64,000 bases of DNA from Micromonospora saelicesensis (lineage in GTDB: Bacteria > Actinomycetota > Actinomycetes > Mycobacteriales > Micromonosporaceae): assembly GCF_900091575.1 (NCBI RefSeq), contig NZ_FMCR01000001.1, forward strand, positions 248,001-312,000, written 5' to 3'. The notes beneath the pieces were generated by a model, which ran no database searches, was not told the DNA's origin, and saw only the letters and a program-made list of their open reading frames with translations. Position 1 is the first letter of the stretch, and each line of letters begins with the position of its first letter. The position numbers and the translations under genes are program-made. Shown here piece by piece: positions 1-7,713 of the stretch.

Positions 1-187
1 GCAGGTCGAGCCGGTGCAGCGCGCGGGCGGCGTTGCCGGGCAGGTAGAGACCGGTCTCGGTGGACTCCCCCGGCGGCAGCTTGTCGGTGACGTCGGGCCG
101 GAAGCCTGCCAGGCGCAGCGCCCGGGCTACGGCCAGGCCGGCGATGCCCGCGCCGACGACGAGGATGCGCAGGGGGGAGCCACCCAT
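1..187 (-). CDS. FAD-dependent monooxygenase, N-terminal part only
   Basis: The minus strand from an ATG at 187 encodes an N-terminus reading MGGSPLRILVVGAGIAGLAV, a Rossmann FAD-binding fold with the GxGxxG motif, followed by a conserved helix and a TETGLYLPGNAARAL stretch. That stretch is typical of the PHBH/UbiH class of aromatic-ring flavin monooxygenases. About 62 residues are visible and the gene runs off the left edge, so its substrate cannot be judged. It is transcribed away from the endoglucanase gene, and the 299-bp gap between them should hold both promoters. Confidence 0.8.
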   Translation of the reverse strand, partial: MGGSPLRILVVGAGIAGLAVARALRLAGFRPDVTDKLPPGESTETGLYLPGNAARALHRLDL

Positions 188-486
188 GGTGGTGTACGCC
201 TCCGGAGGGGGAGCGGCACGCGTTGGAGGCAACACGCTACTCGGAGCGATCGACGCACACCAGGCCCAATCGGCCCGCACGCCGCCGCTCGTCGGTGACC
301 CGCGCCGCTCGGCTGGCCGTCCGCGGCCAGCCGTCCGGCGGGAGATGGCAATCCTCACAATTCACCAGTTCGACCCGTACGGTTGCGCGTCAGTTTCAGA
401 CATGTAAATGTGTCGTTGAGCGTGGGAGCGCTCCCGCACTGCCCCACCACATCCGGCGCCCGGCACGCGCCGAGTCAAGGAGTGTC
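188..486. promoter_or_regulatory. divergent intergenic region upstream of the endoglucanase
   Basis: This 299-bp gap separates the minus-strand FAD monooxygenase start (187) from the plus-strand cellulase start (487). It contains the palindromic operator at 423-436 and the ribosome binding site AAGGAG at about 478-483 just before the ATG. I see no convincing gene inside it. Confidence 0.6.
423..436. promoter_or_regulatory. CebR-like operator upstream of the cellulase
   Basis: The 14-mer TGGGAGCGCTCCCG differs at one position from TGGGAGCGCTCCCA, the site bound by the LacI-family cellobiose-responsive repressor CebR in streptomycetes. It lies 50 bp before the GH12 start codon, where a repressor would block transcription. 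The palindrome is seen in the sequence; control by a CebR homologue is inference, and no cebR gene is in the window. Confidence 0.75.
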
Positions 487-1608
487 ATGAAACGTCAACT
501 TCGGGCCCTGGCCGCCGCCGGGTTGCTGGTCGCCAGTTCGCTGGTGGCAGTAGCCCTCGGCGGCAGCGCCTCCGCCGACACCCAGATCTGCGAACAGTAC
601 GGCTCGACCGTCATCGGGGGCCGCTACGTGGTGCAGAACAACCGCTGGGGCACCACCGCCCAGCAGTGCATCAACGCCACCAACAACGGCTTCGAGATCA
701 CCACCCTGAACGGCAGCAGCCCCACCAACGGGGCGCCCACGGCGTACCCCTCGGTGTTCTTCGGTTGTCACTACACCAACTGCTCCCCCGGCACGAACCT
801 GCCGATCCAGGTGAGCCAGATCAGCAGCGCCACCAGCAGCATCTCCTACCGCTACGTCAGCGGCGCCACCTACAACGCGTCGTACGACATCTGGCTGGAC
901 CCGTCGCCCAAGCGGGACGGGGTGAACCAGATGGAGATCATGATCTGGCTCAACCGGCAGGGTCCGATCCAGCCCATCGGCTCGGTCGTCGGCACCACCA
1001 ACCTGGCCGGCCGCACCTGGGAGGTCTGGCGGGGCAGCAACGGCTCCAACAACGTCATCTCCTACGTCGCGTCGTCGGCGATCTCCAGCCTGAACTTCAG
1101 CGTGCTGGACTTCATCAACGACACCCGCAACCGGGGCGCGATCACCAACTCCTGGTACCTGACCAGCATCCAGGCCGGCTTCGAGCCGTGGCAGGGCGGC
1201 GTCGGCCTGGCCGTGACGTCGTTCTCGGCCAACGTCAACGGCGGCGGCAACCCCACCACCCCGCCGCCGACCACCCCGCCGCCGGGCAATGCGGCCTGCG
1301 CGGTGAAGTACACGGCGAACTCGTGGAACAACGGGTTCACGGCCGACGTGCAGATCACCAACACCGGGTCCAGCGCGATCAACGGTTGGACGCTCACCTA
1401 CAGCCTGCCCAGCGGGCAGCAGGTCACCAACGCCTGGAACGCCACTGTGAGCCAGAGCGGCTCCACGGTGACCGCCCGCAACACCGGCCACAACGGGTCG
1501 GTCGCACCCGGCGGCACGGCAAGCTTCGGCTACCAGGGGACGCTGAGCGGCTCGTACTCGTCGCCGACCAGCTTCTCGCTCAACGGGGCCACCTGCTCCC
1601 GCTCCTGA
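487..1608 (+). CDS. secreted GH12 endoglucanase with C-terminal CBM2
   Basis: A 373-residue secreted cellulase that should cut internal beta-1,4-glucan bonds. It begins with a Sec signal peptide (MKRQLRALAAAGLLVASS..., cleavage probably after ASA near residue 31). The GH12 catalytic domain spans roughly residues 32-250, with a candidate nucleophile Glu in MEIMIW (about residue 150) and a candidate acid/base Glu in GFEPW (about 233). A short Pro/Thr linker follows, then a CBM2 cellulose-binding module (about 270-373) with its usual terminal cysteines and conserved Trp residues. The ATG at 487 is chosen because AAGGAG lies just before it and the signal peptide starts there; the frame is open further upstream but without a signal sequence. 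A CebR-like operator and a strong downstream hairpin make it a single-gene unit. Confidence 0.95.
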   Translation: MKRQLRALAAAGLLVASSLVAVALGGSASADTQICEQYGSTVIGGRYVVQNNRWGTTAQQCINATNNGFEITTLNGSSPTNGAPTAYPSVFFGCHYTNCSPGTNLPIQVSQISSATSSISYRYVSGATYNASYDIWLDPSPKRDGVNQMEIMIWLNRQGPIQPIGSVVGTTNLAGRTWEVWRGSNGSNNVISYVASSAISSLNFSVLDFINDTRNRGAITNSWYLTSIQAGFEPWQGGVGLAVTSFSANVNGGGNPTTPPPTTPPPGNAACAVKYTANSWNNGFTADVQITNTGSSAINGWTLTYSLPSGQQVTNAWNATVSQSGSTVTARNTGHNGSVAPGGTASFGYQGTLSGSYSSPTSFSLNGATCSRS

Positions 1609-1614
1609 CCTGTC

Positions 1615-1646
1615 GTGGGGGCGCGACCATGCGGTCGCGCCCCCAC
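1615..1646. terminator. strong hairpin terminator after the endoglucanase
   Basis: A perfect 14-bp stem (GTGGGGGCGCGACC against GGTCGCGCCCCCAC) closes a 4-nt ATGC loop. It sits 6 bp after the cellulase stop and before the convergent amidase gene, so it can stop transcription in both directions. Confidence 0.85.
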
Positions 1647-1663
1647 CGCTCAGGAGATCAGGG

Positions 1664-2629
1664 TCACACGCGGGTGAGGCGTACGGCGTCGGCGATGACC
1701 AGGCCGGTGGCGTTGCTCCACCGGCTCACGCCCACCCGGTTGGCGTCACCGGCCGGGAGTGTGAAGGTGCCGAGGATTCGCCACTGCCCGCCGGTGGCCC
1801 GTTGGTCGACCCGGACGGTCTGGTTGCCGGCGCTGGTGGCGACGATGTACGGGGCGGCGCTGTTGTAGCCGGAGTTCGCGGGCCACCAGGCCTCGACCCG
1901 GTAGCTGGCGGTGGCCGGGACGTTGAACCGGTACCACGCGACATCGCTGGCGGCGACCGGGTCGGCGTAGCGGTAGTCGGCGCCGTAGCGCTGGCTGGAG
2001 TACGACGACACGCCCCAGTTGGCGCTGGCGGTGAACCGACCGCTGGTGGTGTTGTCCACAGTGGAAGACCAGGCCGGGCCGCCGCCTGCCATTCTCGCCG
2101 CCACGTCGGCGCGCATGACGTTCAGGTCGATGAAGGACGGGTCGATCTTGCCGGTGGTGCTGGTCTCCCGGTGGCCCCGGGCGTAGCTGCTGTCCCGGCC
2201 GAGCCGGGTGAGCACGGCGGCGGTGGCGGCGAGCGACGCGTTGTACTGCGCGGCCGTCATCTCCTGGTTGACGCCGTTGTAGTCGATCTCCCACCCGATC
2301 ATCAGGGTGTTGCCGTCCCCGGCCGGGATCGGCCCGCTGCCGCCACTGACACCGGCGTGGTTGCACCGGCCGGCGGAGATGACGTGGAAGACGCCGTTGT
2401 AGTCGACGAGCGCCTGGCACAGCGGCCCCGGCAGGTCGGACCGGCCGTTGATGCAGATGCCGAGCGCCGGGTGGGGGTTGCTGGCGCTGGAGGTCGAGGC
2501 GGTGTGGTGCCAGAGCACCCCGATCGGGTCGAACGAGCCGGGCCGCATCCGGTTGAGCCAGTCCCCCTCGACCACGACCTGGACCCCGGCGGCGCGCAGC
2601 ACGTCCACCAGCCAGGGAATCGTCGCCAT
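1664..2629 (-). CDS. PGRP-type N-acetylmuramoyl-L-alanine amidase with C-terminal beta domain
   Basis: From ATG 2629 the product is 321 residues. The N-terminal half is an amidase_2/PGRP fold with expected zinc ligands and catalytic residues in VLWHHTAS, HVISAGRCNHAG and SYARGHRE, so it should cleave the muramyl-L-alanine bond in peptidoglycan. The C-terminal part (about residues 195-321; ASANWGVSSYSSQRYG, YRVEAWWPANSGYN) resembles the beta-rich golvesin-C-like domain of secreted actinobacterial hydrolases. This frame has no signal peptide of its own. One lies immediately upstream in another frame (2629-2781), joined by a TGATG stop/start overlap. Either translation is coupled, or an originally continuous secreted enzyme has been split by a frameshift. 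Confidence 0.85.
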   Translation of the reverse strand: MATIPWLVDVLRAAGVQVVVEGDWLNRMRPGSFDPIGVLWHHTASTSSASNPHPALGICINGRSDLPGPLCQALVDYNGVFHVISAGRCNHAGVSGGSGPIPAGDGNTLMIGWEIDYNGVNQEMTAAQYNASLAATAAVLTRLGRDSSYARGHRETSTTGKIDPSFIDLNVMRADVAARMAGGGPAWSSTVDNTTSGRFTASANWGVSSYSSQRYGADYRYADPVAASDVAWYRFNVPATASYRVEAWWPANSGYNSAAPYIVATSAGNQTVRVDQRATGGQWRILGTFTLPAGDANRVGVSRWSNATGLVIADAVRLTRV

Positions 2630-2781
2630 CAGGCGTCCTGAATCAGGTCGGCGAGGCACTCGGCCTTCGGCGCGGCGTTCGCCGCGGTGGGTCGGGCGAC
2701 GACGGTCAGCGCGGCGACGACCAGGGCGGGGATGCCGAGCACCCCACGACGGGGCAGACGGATGGACGGGGTTCGGGCCAT
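2629..2781 (-). CDS. 50-residue signal-peptide ORF fused out of frame to the amidase
   Basis: From ATG 2781 this short frame encodes MARTPSIRLPRRGVLGIPAL followed by a hydrophobic stretch ending in TAANAAPKAECLADLIQDA and TGA. It has the layout of an export signal: Arg-rich n-region, hydrophobic core and an A-x-A cleavage site near residue 36. Its stop TGA shares one base with the amidase ATG (TGATG at 2631-2627). About 14 residues follow the predicted cleavage site, so alone it would be a tiny exported peptide. I think it is the detached signal sequence of the amidase, or its translational coupler. It is absent from long-ORF lists because of its size. Confidence 0.6.
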   Translation of the reverse strand: MARTPSIRLPRRGVLGIPALVVAALTVVARPTAANAAPKAECLADLIQDA

Positions 2782-2905
2782 GGCGATCCTCCAGCGACGG
2801 CGGTACGAACGGATCGACGAACGTGATGACGGGACGCTATACCGTCACGTACGTCGATGTCGATACCCTTCATTGCCGGGTCGCTGGCTGAAGGAATTCG
2901 CCGAT

Positions 2906-3694
2906 TCAGACCTCGCCGAGCGCGTCGATGTCGCGCATCTCCTCCGCCGTGAGCGAGAAGTGGAAGACGTCGAAGTTGGCGCTGATCCGCTCCGGGGTCA
3001 CCGACTTCGGGATCACCACGATCTCGTGGTCGATGTGCCACCGCAGCACCACCTGCGCCGGGGAGACGCCGTGCGCGGCGGCAATCCTGGTCAGCACCGG
3101 GTCACTGAGGTCACTGGTCTTGAACGGGCTGTACCCCTCCAGCACCACGCCCCGGTCCCGGTGCTCGGCGTGCCGCTGCCGGTCGTACAGCGACGGGCTC
3201 CACCGGATCTGGTTGACCGCCGGGTTCTCCTCGGTGGACTGGATCAGCTCGTCGATCTCCGCGGTGCTGTAGTTGCTCACCCCGACCGCCCGGGCCAGGT
3301 TCTCGTCCCGGGCGGCGAGCAGCTCGCGCCACAGCGGGATGCTGTCCCCCGGCGACGACGGCGGCCAGTGGATCAGCCAGAGGTCCACGTGCTCGACGCC
3401 GAGCGCCTCCAGGCTGGCCTCCAGCGTCGCGCGCTCCCGGCCCACCCGGTCCGGCGGGATCTTGGTGGTGATGAAGAGGTCCTCCCGACGCAGCCCGCTC
3501 TCCCGTACCGCCCGGCCGACCTCCCGCTCGTTGCCGTACACGGTGGCGGTGTCGAGGTGCCGGTAGCCGGTGTCGAGCGCGGCCAGCACGGCGTCGTAAC
3601 CGGCCTGGCCGGTGGCCTGCCAGGTGCCGAAGCCGAGCAGGGGCATCCGCACGTCACCGGGGAGCAGGGCGGTGGGCTGGTCGGTGAGGTCCAT
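2906..3694 (-). CDS. aldo/keto reductase (AKR5-like)
   Basis: A 262-residue NADPH-dependent aldo/keto reductase of the 2,5-diketo-D-gluconate reductase type. The catalytic tetrad is visible in order: Asp and Tyr in LDTATVYGNE, Lys in FITTKIPP, and His in LWLIHWPP. The cofactor-binding IPKSVTPERI loop is near the C-terminus. ATG 3694 is chosen because the protein begins MDLTDQPTALLPG and matches the family length; the longer open frame upstream is on the strand opposite the next gene and carries no domain. The substrate cannot be predicted. Two more aldo/keto reductases occur at 38.6 and 43.7 kb. Confidence 0.93.
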   Translation of the reverse strand: MDLTDQPTALLPGDVRMPLLGFGTWQATGQAGYDAVLAALDTGYRHLDTATVYGNEREVGRAVRESGLRREDLFITTKIPPDRVGRERATLEASLEALGVEHVDLWLIHWPPSSPGDSIPLWRELLAARDENLARAVGVSNYSTAEIDELIQSTEENPAVNQIRWSPSLYDRQRHAEHRDRGVVLEGYSPFKTSDLSDPVLTRIAAAHGVSPAQVVLRWHIDHEIVVIPKSVTPERISANFDVFHFSLTAEEMRDIDALGEV

Positions 3695-3788
3695 GAGGTC
3701 CGTTCTACCCCGCCGCGCCCCCGGCCGCCGAGCGAACCGGACACTCCGGCGTCCAGCGCACCGGTCCGGTTTGCCCGAGAATGCCTGT

Positions 3789-4832
3789 GTGACCGACCGG
3801 CTGGACGAGTACCGGCGACGACGGGACGCGGCCCGCACGCCCGAGCCGGTGCCGTCGGAGAGCCCGCTGCCGGCCGGCCCCGACGCCGCCCGCTTCGTCA
3901 TCCAGCAGCACCACGCCCGCAGCCTGCACTGGGACCTGCGCCTGGAGCACGAGGGGGTGCTCGCGTCCTGGGCGGTGCCACGCGGTCTGCCCCGCGATCC
4001 GGGTCGCAACCACCTCGCCGTGCACACCGAGGACCACCCGATGGAGTACCTCGACTTCGCCGGTGAGATCCCCGCCGGTGAGTACGGCGGCGGCCGGATG
4101 CTGATTCACGACCAGGGCACCTACCGCTGCGAGAAGTGGCGCGACGACGAGGTGATCGTGACGCTCTCCGGTGAGCGGACCGCCGGCCGCTACGTCCTCT
4201 TCGCCACCGGAGGACGGGACTGGATGGTCCGCCGCACCGACCCCGCGCCGCCGGGCTGGACGCCGATGCCGGATCTGGTCCGACCAATGCACAGCACCCC
4301 GGCCGCCGGGCTCCCCCGCGACCGCGCCGCCTGGGGGTACGAGCTGCGCTGGGACGGCGTCCGGGCGATGGCGTACGTCTCCGGCGGGCGACTGCGGCTG
4401 CTCTCCGAGACCGACGAGGAGATCACCGGCGGGTACCCGTGGCTGCGCGCGATGGCCGAGGCGCTCGCGCCCACCGAGGCGGTGCTCGACGGTGTGCTGG
4501 TCCGCATCGACAGTGCCGGGCGGGTCCGCCCGGTCCGGCCGGCCACCGGCAGCCGGGTCCCCGCCGGCGCCCAGTACCTGATCGTCGACCTGCTCTGGTT
4601 GGAGGGCGTGAGCAGCGTCGACGTGCCGTACGCGCAACGCCGGGAGCTGCTCGATGGGCTGGTCTTGTCCGGTACGCACTGGCAGACTCCGCCGTGGTTC
4701 CCGGGCGCGGGCGACGAGGCCCTGCGTGCCGGGCGGGAACAGGGCCTGCCGGGCGTGGTCGCCAAGCGACTGGACTCGGTCTACCAGCCGGGGCGGCGCA
4801 GCCGGCACTGGCAGAGCATCGACGCGGTGTGA
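3789..4832 (+). CDS. LigD-like 3'-phosphoesterase fused to a degenerate ATP-dependent ligase domain
   Basis: The 347-residue protein starts at GTG 3789 (VTDRLDEYRRRRDAARTPEP). Residues about 30-160 form the 3'-phosphoesterase domain of LigD, with FVIQQHHARSLHWDLRLE, AVHTEDHP and EIPAGEYGGG carrying its metal and phosphate ligands. The rest matches the LigD nucleotidyltransferase domain, but every ligase motif is altered. KWDGVR is RWDGVR, losing the AMP-accepting Lys; the motif III Glu is Val in VLDGVLV; the motif IV Glu is Pro in PGVVAKR; the protein ends at HWQSIDAV without an OB-fold. The phosphoesterase looks intact while the ligase is probably inactive. It is followed by threonine synthase on the same strand. 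Confidence 0.85.
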   Translation: MTDRLDEYRRRRDAARTPEPVPSESPLPAGPDAARFVIQQHHARSLHWDLRLEHEGVLASWAVPRGLPRDPGRNHLAVHTEDHPMEYLDFAGEIPAGEYGGGRMLIHDQGTYRCEKWRDDEVIVTLSGERTAGRYVLFATGGRDWMVRRTDPAPPGWTPMPDLVRPMHSTPAAGLPRDRAAWGYELRWDGVRAMAYVSGGRLRLLSETDEEITGGYPWLRAMAEALAPTEAVLDGVLVRIDSAGRVRPVRPATGSRVPAGAQYLIVDLLWLEGVSSVDVPYAQRRELLDGLVLSGTHWQTPPWFPGAGDEALRAGREQGLPGVVAKRLDSVYQPGRRSRHWQSIDAV

Positions 4833-4846
4833 CGGCGAGGAGCAAC

Positions 4847-6037
4847 GTGTACCTGACTCACCTGGACTGCCCGCGCTGCGGCAAGGAGCACGCCGCCGAC
4901 CGGTTACAGAATCTCTGCGAGTGTGGGTCGCCGCTGCTGGCCCGCTACGACCTGCCGGCCGTGGCGAAGGCGGTCACGCCGGAACGCTTTCCGCTGCGCC
5001 CGGCCGACCTGTGGCGCTACCGGGAGGTGCTGCCGGTCGCCGATCCTCGGCACGTCACCACGCTGGGTGAGGGCTGGACGCCGCTGTTGCGGACTCCGGC
5101 GTACGGCACCGAGATCGGCATCACGGACCTGATGGTCAAGGACGAGGGGCTGATCCCGACCGGCTCGTTCAAGGCCCGGGGCGCGGCGGTCGGGGTGAGT
5201 CGGGCCCGCGAGCTGGGCGTCGAGCGGATCGCGATGCCCACCAACGGCAACGCCGGATCGGCCTGGGCCACGTACGCCGCGCGGGCCGGAATGGGCGCGA
5301 CCATCGTCATGCCGCTGGAGGCGCCGAGCATCTGCCGGCGCGAGTGCGTCGCCGCCGGTGCCGACCTGCGCCTGATCGACGGGCTGATCGGCGACGCCGG
5401 CCGGCGGGTGGCCGAGCTGATCGCCGAGTCGAACGGGGCGATCTTCGACGCCGGCACGCTGCGCGAGCCCTACCGGCTGGAGGGCAAGAAGACGATGGGG
5501 TACGAGATCGTCGAGCAGCTCGGCTGGCAGACGCCGGACGTGATCATCTATCCGACCGGCGGCGGGGTCGGTCTGATCGGCATCCACAAGGCGCTGCACG
5601 AGCTGCGCGAGCTGGGCTGGATCGGCGACAAGTTGCCCCGGCTGGTGGCGGTGCAGTCCACCGGCTGCGCGCCGATCGTGCGGGCCTTCGCCGCCGGCGA
5701 GGATCGGGCCCAGCCGTGGGCGGACGCGCACACTGTGGCGTTCGGCATCACGGTGCCGGCCCCGCTGGGCGACGAGCTGATCCTGGCGGCGTTGCGGGAG
5801 TCCTCCGGCACGGCAGTCGCCGTCGATGACGCGGACATCCTGGCCGATCTGCGGGACTTCGCCGCCCGGGAGGGGCTGCTGCTCTGCCCGGAGGGGGCGG
5901 CCTGCCTCACGGCGGCCCGGCAACTGCGCGCGGGCGGGTGGATCCGGGCCGGCGAACGAGTGGTGGTGCTCAACACCGGTGCCGGGCTGAAGTATCCGGA
6001 CACGGTCGACGTCTCCGGCGTACCAGTGATGGGGTGA
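4847..6037 (+). CDS. thrC: threonine synthase (PLP-dependent)
   Basis: A 396-residue type II PLP enzyme that would convert O-phospho-L-homoserine to L-threonine. The N-terminus has a zinc-ribbon (CPRCG and CECG) common in actinobacterial and archaeal threonine synthases. The Schiff-base Lys lies in PTGSFKARG (about residue 109), and the phosphate-binding glycine loop is GGGVGLIG. GTG 4847 is preferred because GGCGAGGAG precedes it by about 5 nt. A second GTG at 4829 would overlap the previous stop as GTGA and add six residues. Another thrC may exist beside the homoserine dehydrogenase gene elsewhere, as these standalone copies are often paralogues. A large hairpin terminates the unit. Confidence 0.9.
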   Translation: MYLTHLDCPRCGKEHAADRLQNLCECGSPLLARYDLPAVAKAVTPERFPLRPADLWRYREVLPVADPRHVTTLGEGWTPLLRTPAYGTEIGITDLMVKDEGLIPTGSFKARGAAVGVSRARELGVERIAMPTNGNAGSAWATYAARAGMGATIVMPLEAPSICRRECVAAGADLRLIDGLIGDAGRRVAELIAESNGAIFDAGTLREPYRLEGKKTMGYEIVEQLGWQTPDVIIYPTGGGVGLIGIHKALHELRELGWIGDKLPRLVAVQSTGCAPIVRAFAAGEDRAQPWADAHTVAFGITVPAPLGDELILAALRESSGTAVAVDDADILADLRDFAAREGLLLCPEGAACLTAARQLRAGGWIRAGERVVVLNTGAGLKYPDTVDVSGVPVMG

Positions 6038-6040
6038 GGT

Positions 6041-6080
6041 GACGGCGCCCCGCGGACCGGGCGGTCCGCGGGGCGCCGTC
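6041..6080. terminator. 18-bp hairpin between convergent genes
   Basis: A perfect 18-bp stem begins GACGGCGCCCCGCGGACC, with a GGGC loop and its exact complement. It occupies the gap between the threonine synthase stop and the pectate lyase stop and should terminate both transcripts. Confidence 0.9.
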
Positions 6081-6088
6081 GTGCCGGT

Positions 6089-7456
6089 CTACTGGTAGGT
6101 GATGTCCGAGGGCGAGTAGAGGCAGTTGACGCCGTCGGCGCCCTCGCCGATCTCGGTCGGCTCGCTGCCCTTCGGCACGCCCTTGTACTTCACACAGATC
6201 GAGGTCTCCCGGTCCGGGTCGCCGACGATGGTGATCCGGCTGAACCGGGCGGTGTCGCCCCAGTTGGTGTTGATGCCGGCGATCGCGTCGGTGTTCCGGA
6301 CGATCACGTTGTCGATCACGACGTGCCGCTGGTACGACGTGGAGCAGTTGCCGCAGGCGCGGTAGAGCTTGCCGGCGTTCTCCACCCGGAAGTTCTTGAT
6401 GTAGACGGTGCCCGAGCCGTTGTGCTGGAAGACCTTGTCGCTGGCGGAGCGGGCCCCGCCGCCGTCGACTGTGTACGTGGTGCCGCCGCGGAAGGTCGCC
6501 GCGTCCTCGCCGACGTCCTCCCACCAGACGTTGATCAGGGTGCAGTTGCCCTCGCAGTGCACGCCGTCGCCGGCCGGGGCGCCGATGATCACGTTGCGCA
6601 GGGTGGCGCCGGCGGCCAGTTCGAACATCGGGTCCTGGCTCTCGCTCTGCCCGCCGTCACCGATGCCGTAGTAGCGCTTGAGCCCACCGTCGAAGGAGCC
6701 GGAGACCGGGATCGTGGCGTCCACCTTCTGGCTGCCGGTGGGTGTCGGCCAGCCAGCGGGCGGAGGTGTGGTGGTCGGCGGCGGCGTGGTGGGTGGCGGA
6801 GTGGTCGTCGGTGGCGGTGTGGTCGGGGTGCCGCCGCCGGACGAGTCGACCAGCACGTCGTCGAAGCCGCCACTGGCGTACGCGGTGACCAGGCCGATCC
6901 GGCCCGCACCGGCCAGGCTGTTGCTGCCGGACGCGATCTGGGTGCCGTTGACGAAGCCGCGGATGGTGCTGCCGCTGGTCTCGATGCGCACTGTGTACCA
7001 GGTGCCGGTGCCGATGCCCAGCGCGGCGGAACCGATCGCCGTGACGGAGCTTCCATTGACCGCCTGGAGCTCGGCCCGACCGGAGCCGAGCAGGGCCAGC
7101 CGGTACATCTTGGTGCTGCTGGTGGAGCGGGCGGCGAGCCCGACCAGGGCGCTGGACGAGCCGAAGCTCGTCGGCCTGACCCGGGCCTGCACGGAGTAGT
7201 CGGTCCAGCTGGTCTGGCCGGCGAACTGGCGGGCCAGCTCACTGCCGGCGTTGGACTGGTTGAGCACGCCGGAGCCGTCGACGGTCCAGGTGCCGCCCGA
7301 CTTGGACCAGCCGGAGGTGTTGCCGTCGTTGAAGTCGTCGCTGAAGACGGTGGCCGCGAAGGCCGAGGTCATGCCGGCGGCGAGGGCCGCCGCGGTCACC
7401 CCGGCGCCCACCGCCAGCAGGAGTGGTCGGCGGCCGGAGAGTCGTCTTTTCTGCAC
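6089..7456 (-). CDS. secreted pectate lyase (PL3 type) with N-terminal beta-sandwich module
   Basis: A 455-residue exported enzyme. The signal peptide (VQKRRLSGRRPLLLAVGAG..., ending near SAFAA) is followed by a concanavalin/LamG-like module (about 35-215: FSDDFNDGNTSGW, WYTVRIETSG, GGFDDVLVD). A long repeated Pro/Thr linker (TPPPTTT) comes next, then a PL3 pectate lyase domain (about 245-455: VDATIPVSGSFDGGLKRYYG, GDGVHCEGNCTLINVWWEDVGEDAAT, VFQHNGSGTV). It should cleave polygalacturonate by beta-elimination, needing calcium. GTG 7456 is chosen because GGAGGAC lies just before it and the signal peptide begins there. The gene sits behind its own palindromic operator, paralleling the cellulase. 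Confidence 0.93.
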   Translation of the reverse strand: MQKRRLSGRRPLLLAVGAGVTAAALAAGMTSAFAATVFSDDFNDGNTSGWSKSGGTWTVDGSGVLNQSNAGSELARQFAGQTSWTDYSVQARVRPTSFGSSSALVGLAARSTSSTKMYRLALLGSGRAELQAVNGSSVTAIGSAALGIGTGTWYTVRIETSGSTIRGFVNGTQIASGSNSLAGAGRIGLVTAYASGGFDDVLVDSSGGGTPTTPPPTTTPPPTTPPPTTTPPPAGWPTPTGSQKVDATIPVSGSFDGGLKRYYGIGDGGQSESQDPMFELAAGATLRNVIIGAPAGDGVHCEGNCTLINVWWEDVGEDAATFRGGTTYTVDGGGARSASDKVFQHNGSGTVYIKNFRVENAGKLYRACGNCSTSYQRHVVIDNVIVRNTDAIAGINTNWGDTARFSRITIVGDPDRETSICVKYKGVPKGSEPTEIGEGADGVNCLYSPSDITYQ

Positions 7457-7600
7457 AGGTGTCCTCCTTGACGCATGTGGTGGTGATCCCTCGGCCGCCG
7501 TACCGAGACGTGTTCGCACGGCGTGCTGCGCTGAACGGGATCGGTGTGCGCCCCGTCGGACGCCCGGATCCGAGGCGGGGTGAAGCGGGATCAAAGCCCT

Positions 7601-7618
7601 TGGGAAAGGGCTTTCCCA
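7601..7618. promoter_or_regulatory. palindromic operator upstream of the pectate lyase
   Basis: TGGGAAAG-GG-CTTTCCCA is a perfect 8-bp inverted repeat with a 2-bp centre, 145 bp before the pectate lyase start. A second overlapping inverted repeat (AGCCCTT against AAGGGCT) surrounds part of it. The shape suits a LacI-family regulator sensing pectin-derived sugars. The 257-bp gap 7457-7713 holds nothing else I recognise. Confidence 0.6.
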
Positions 7619-7713
7619 CTCCTTCGAGGCTAGGACTGCCCAACCATCAGCGTCAATGCCTGGCGCTTGCAGGTCTGTTGCAGGATTCCGGCCGGGACGA
7701 CAGCGCCGACCGA

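Noticed and set aside
475-1491. Long Val/Gly/Arg-rich frame opposite the cellulase
   Set aside because: A shadow of the GC-rich third-codon pattern of the real gene; such frames occur opposite nearly every gene here.
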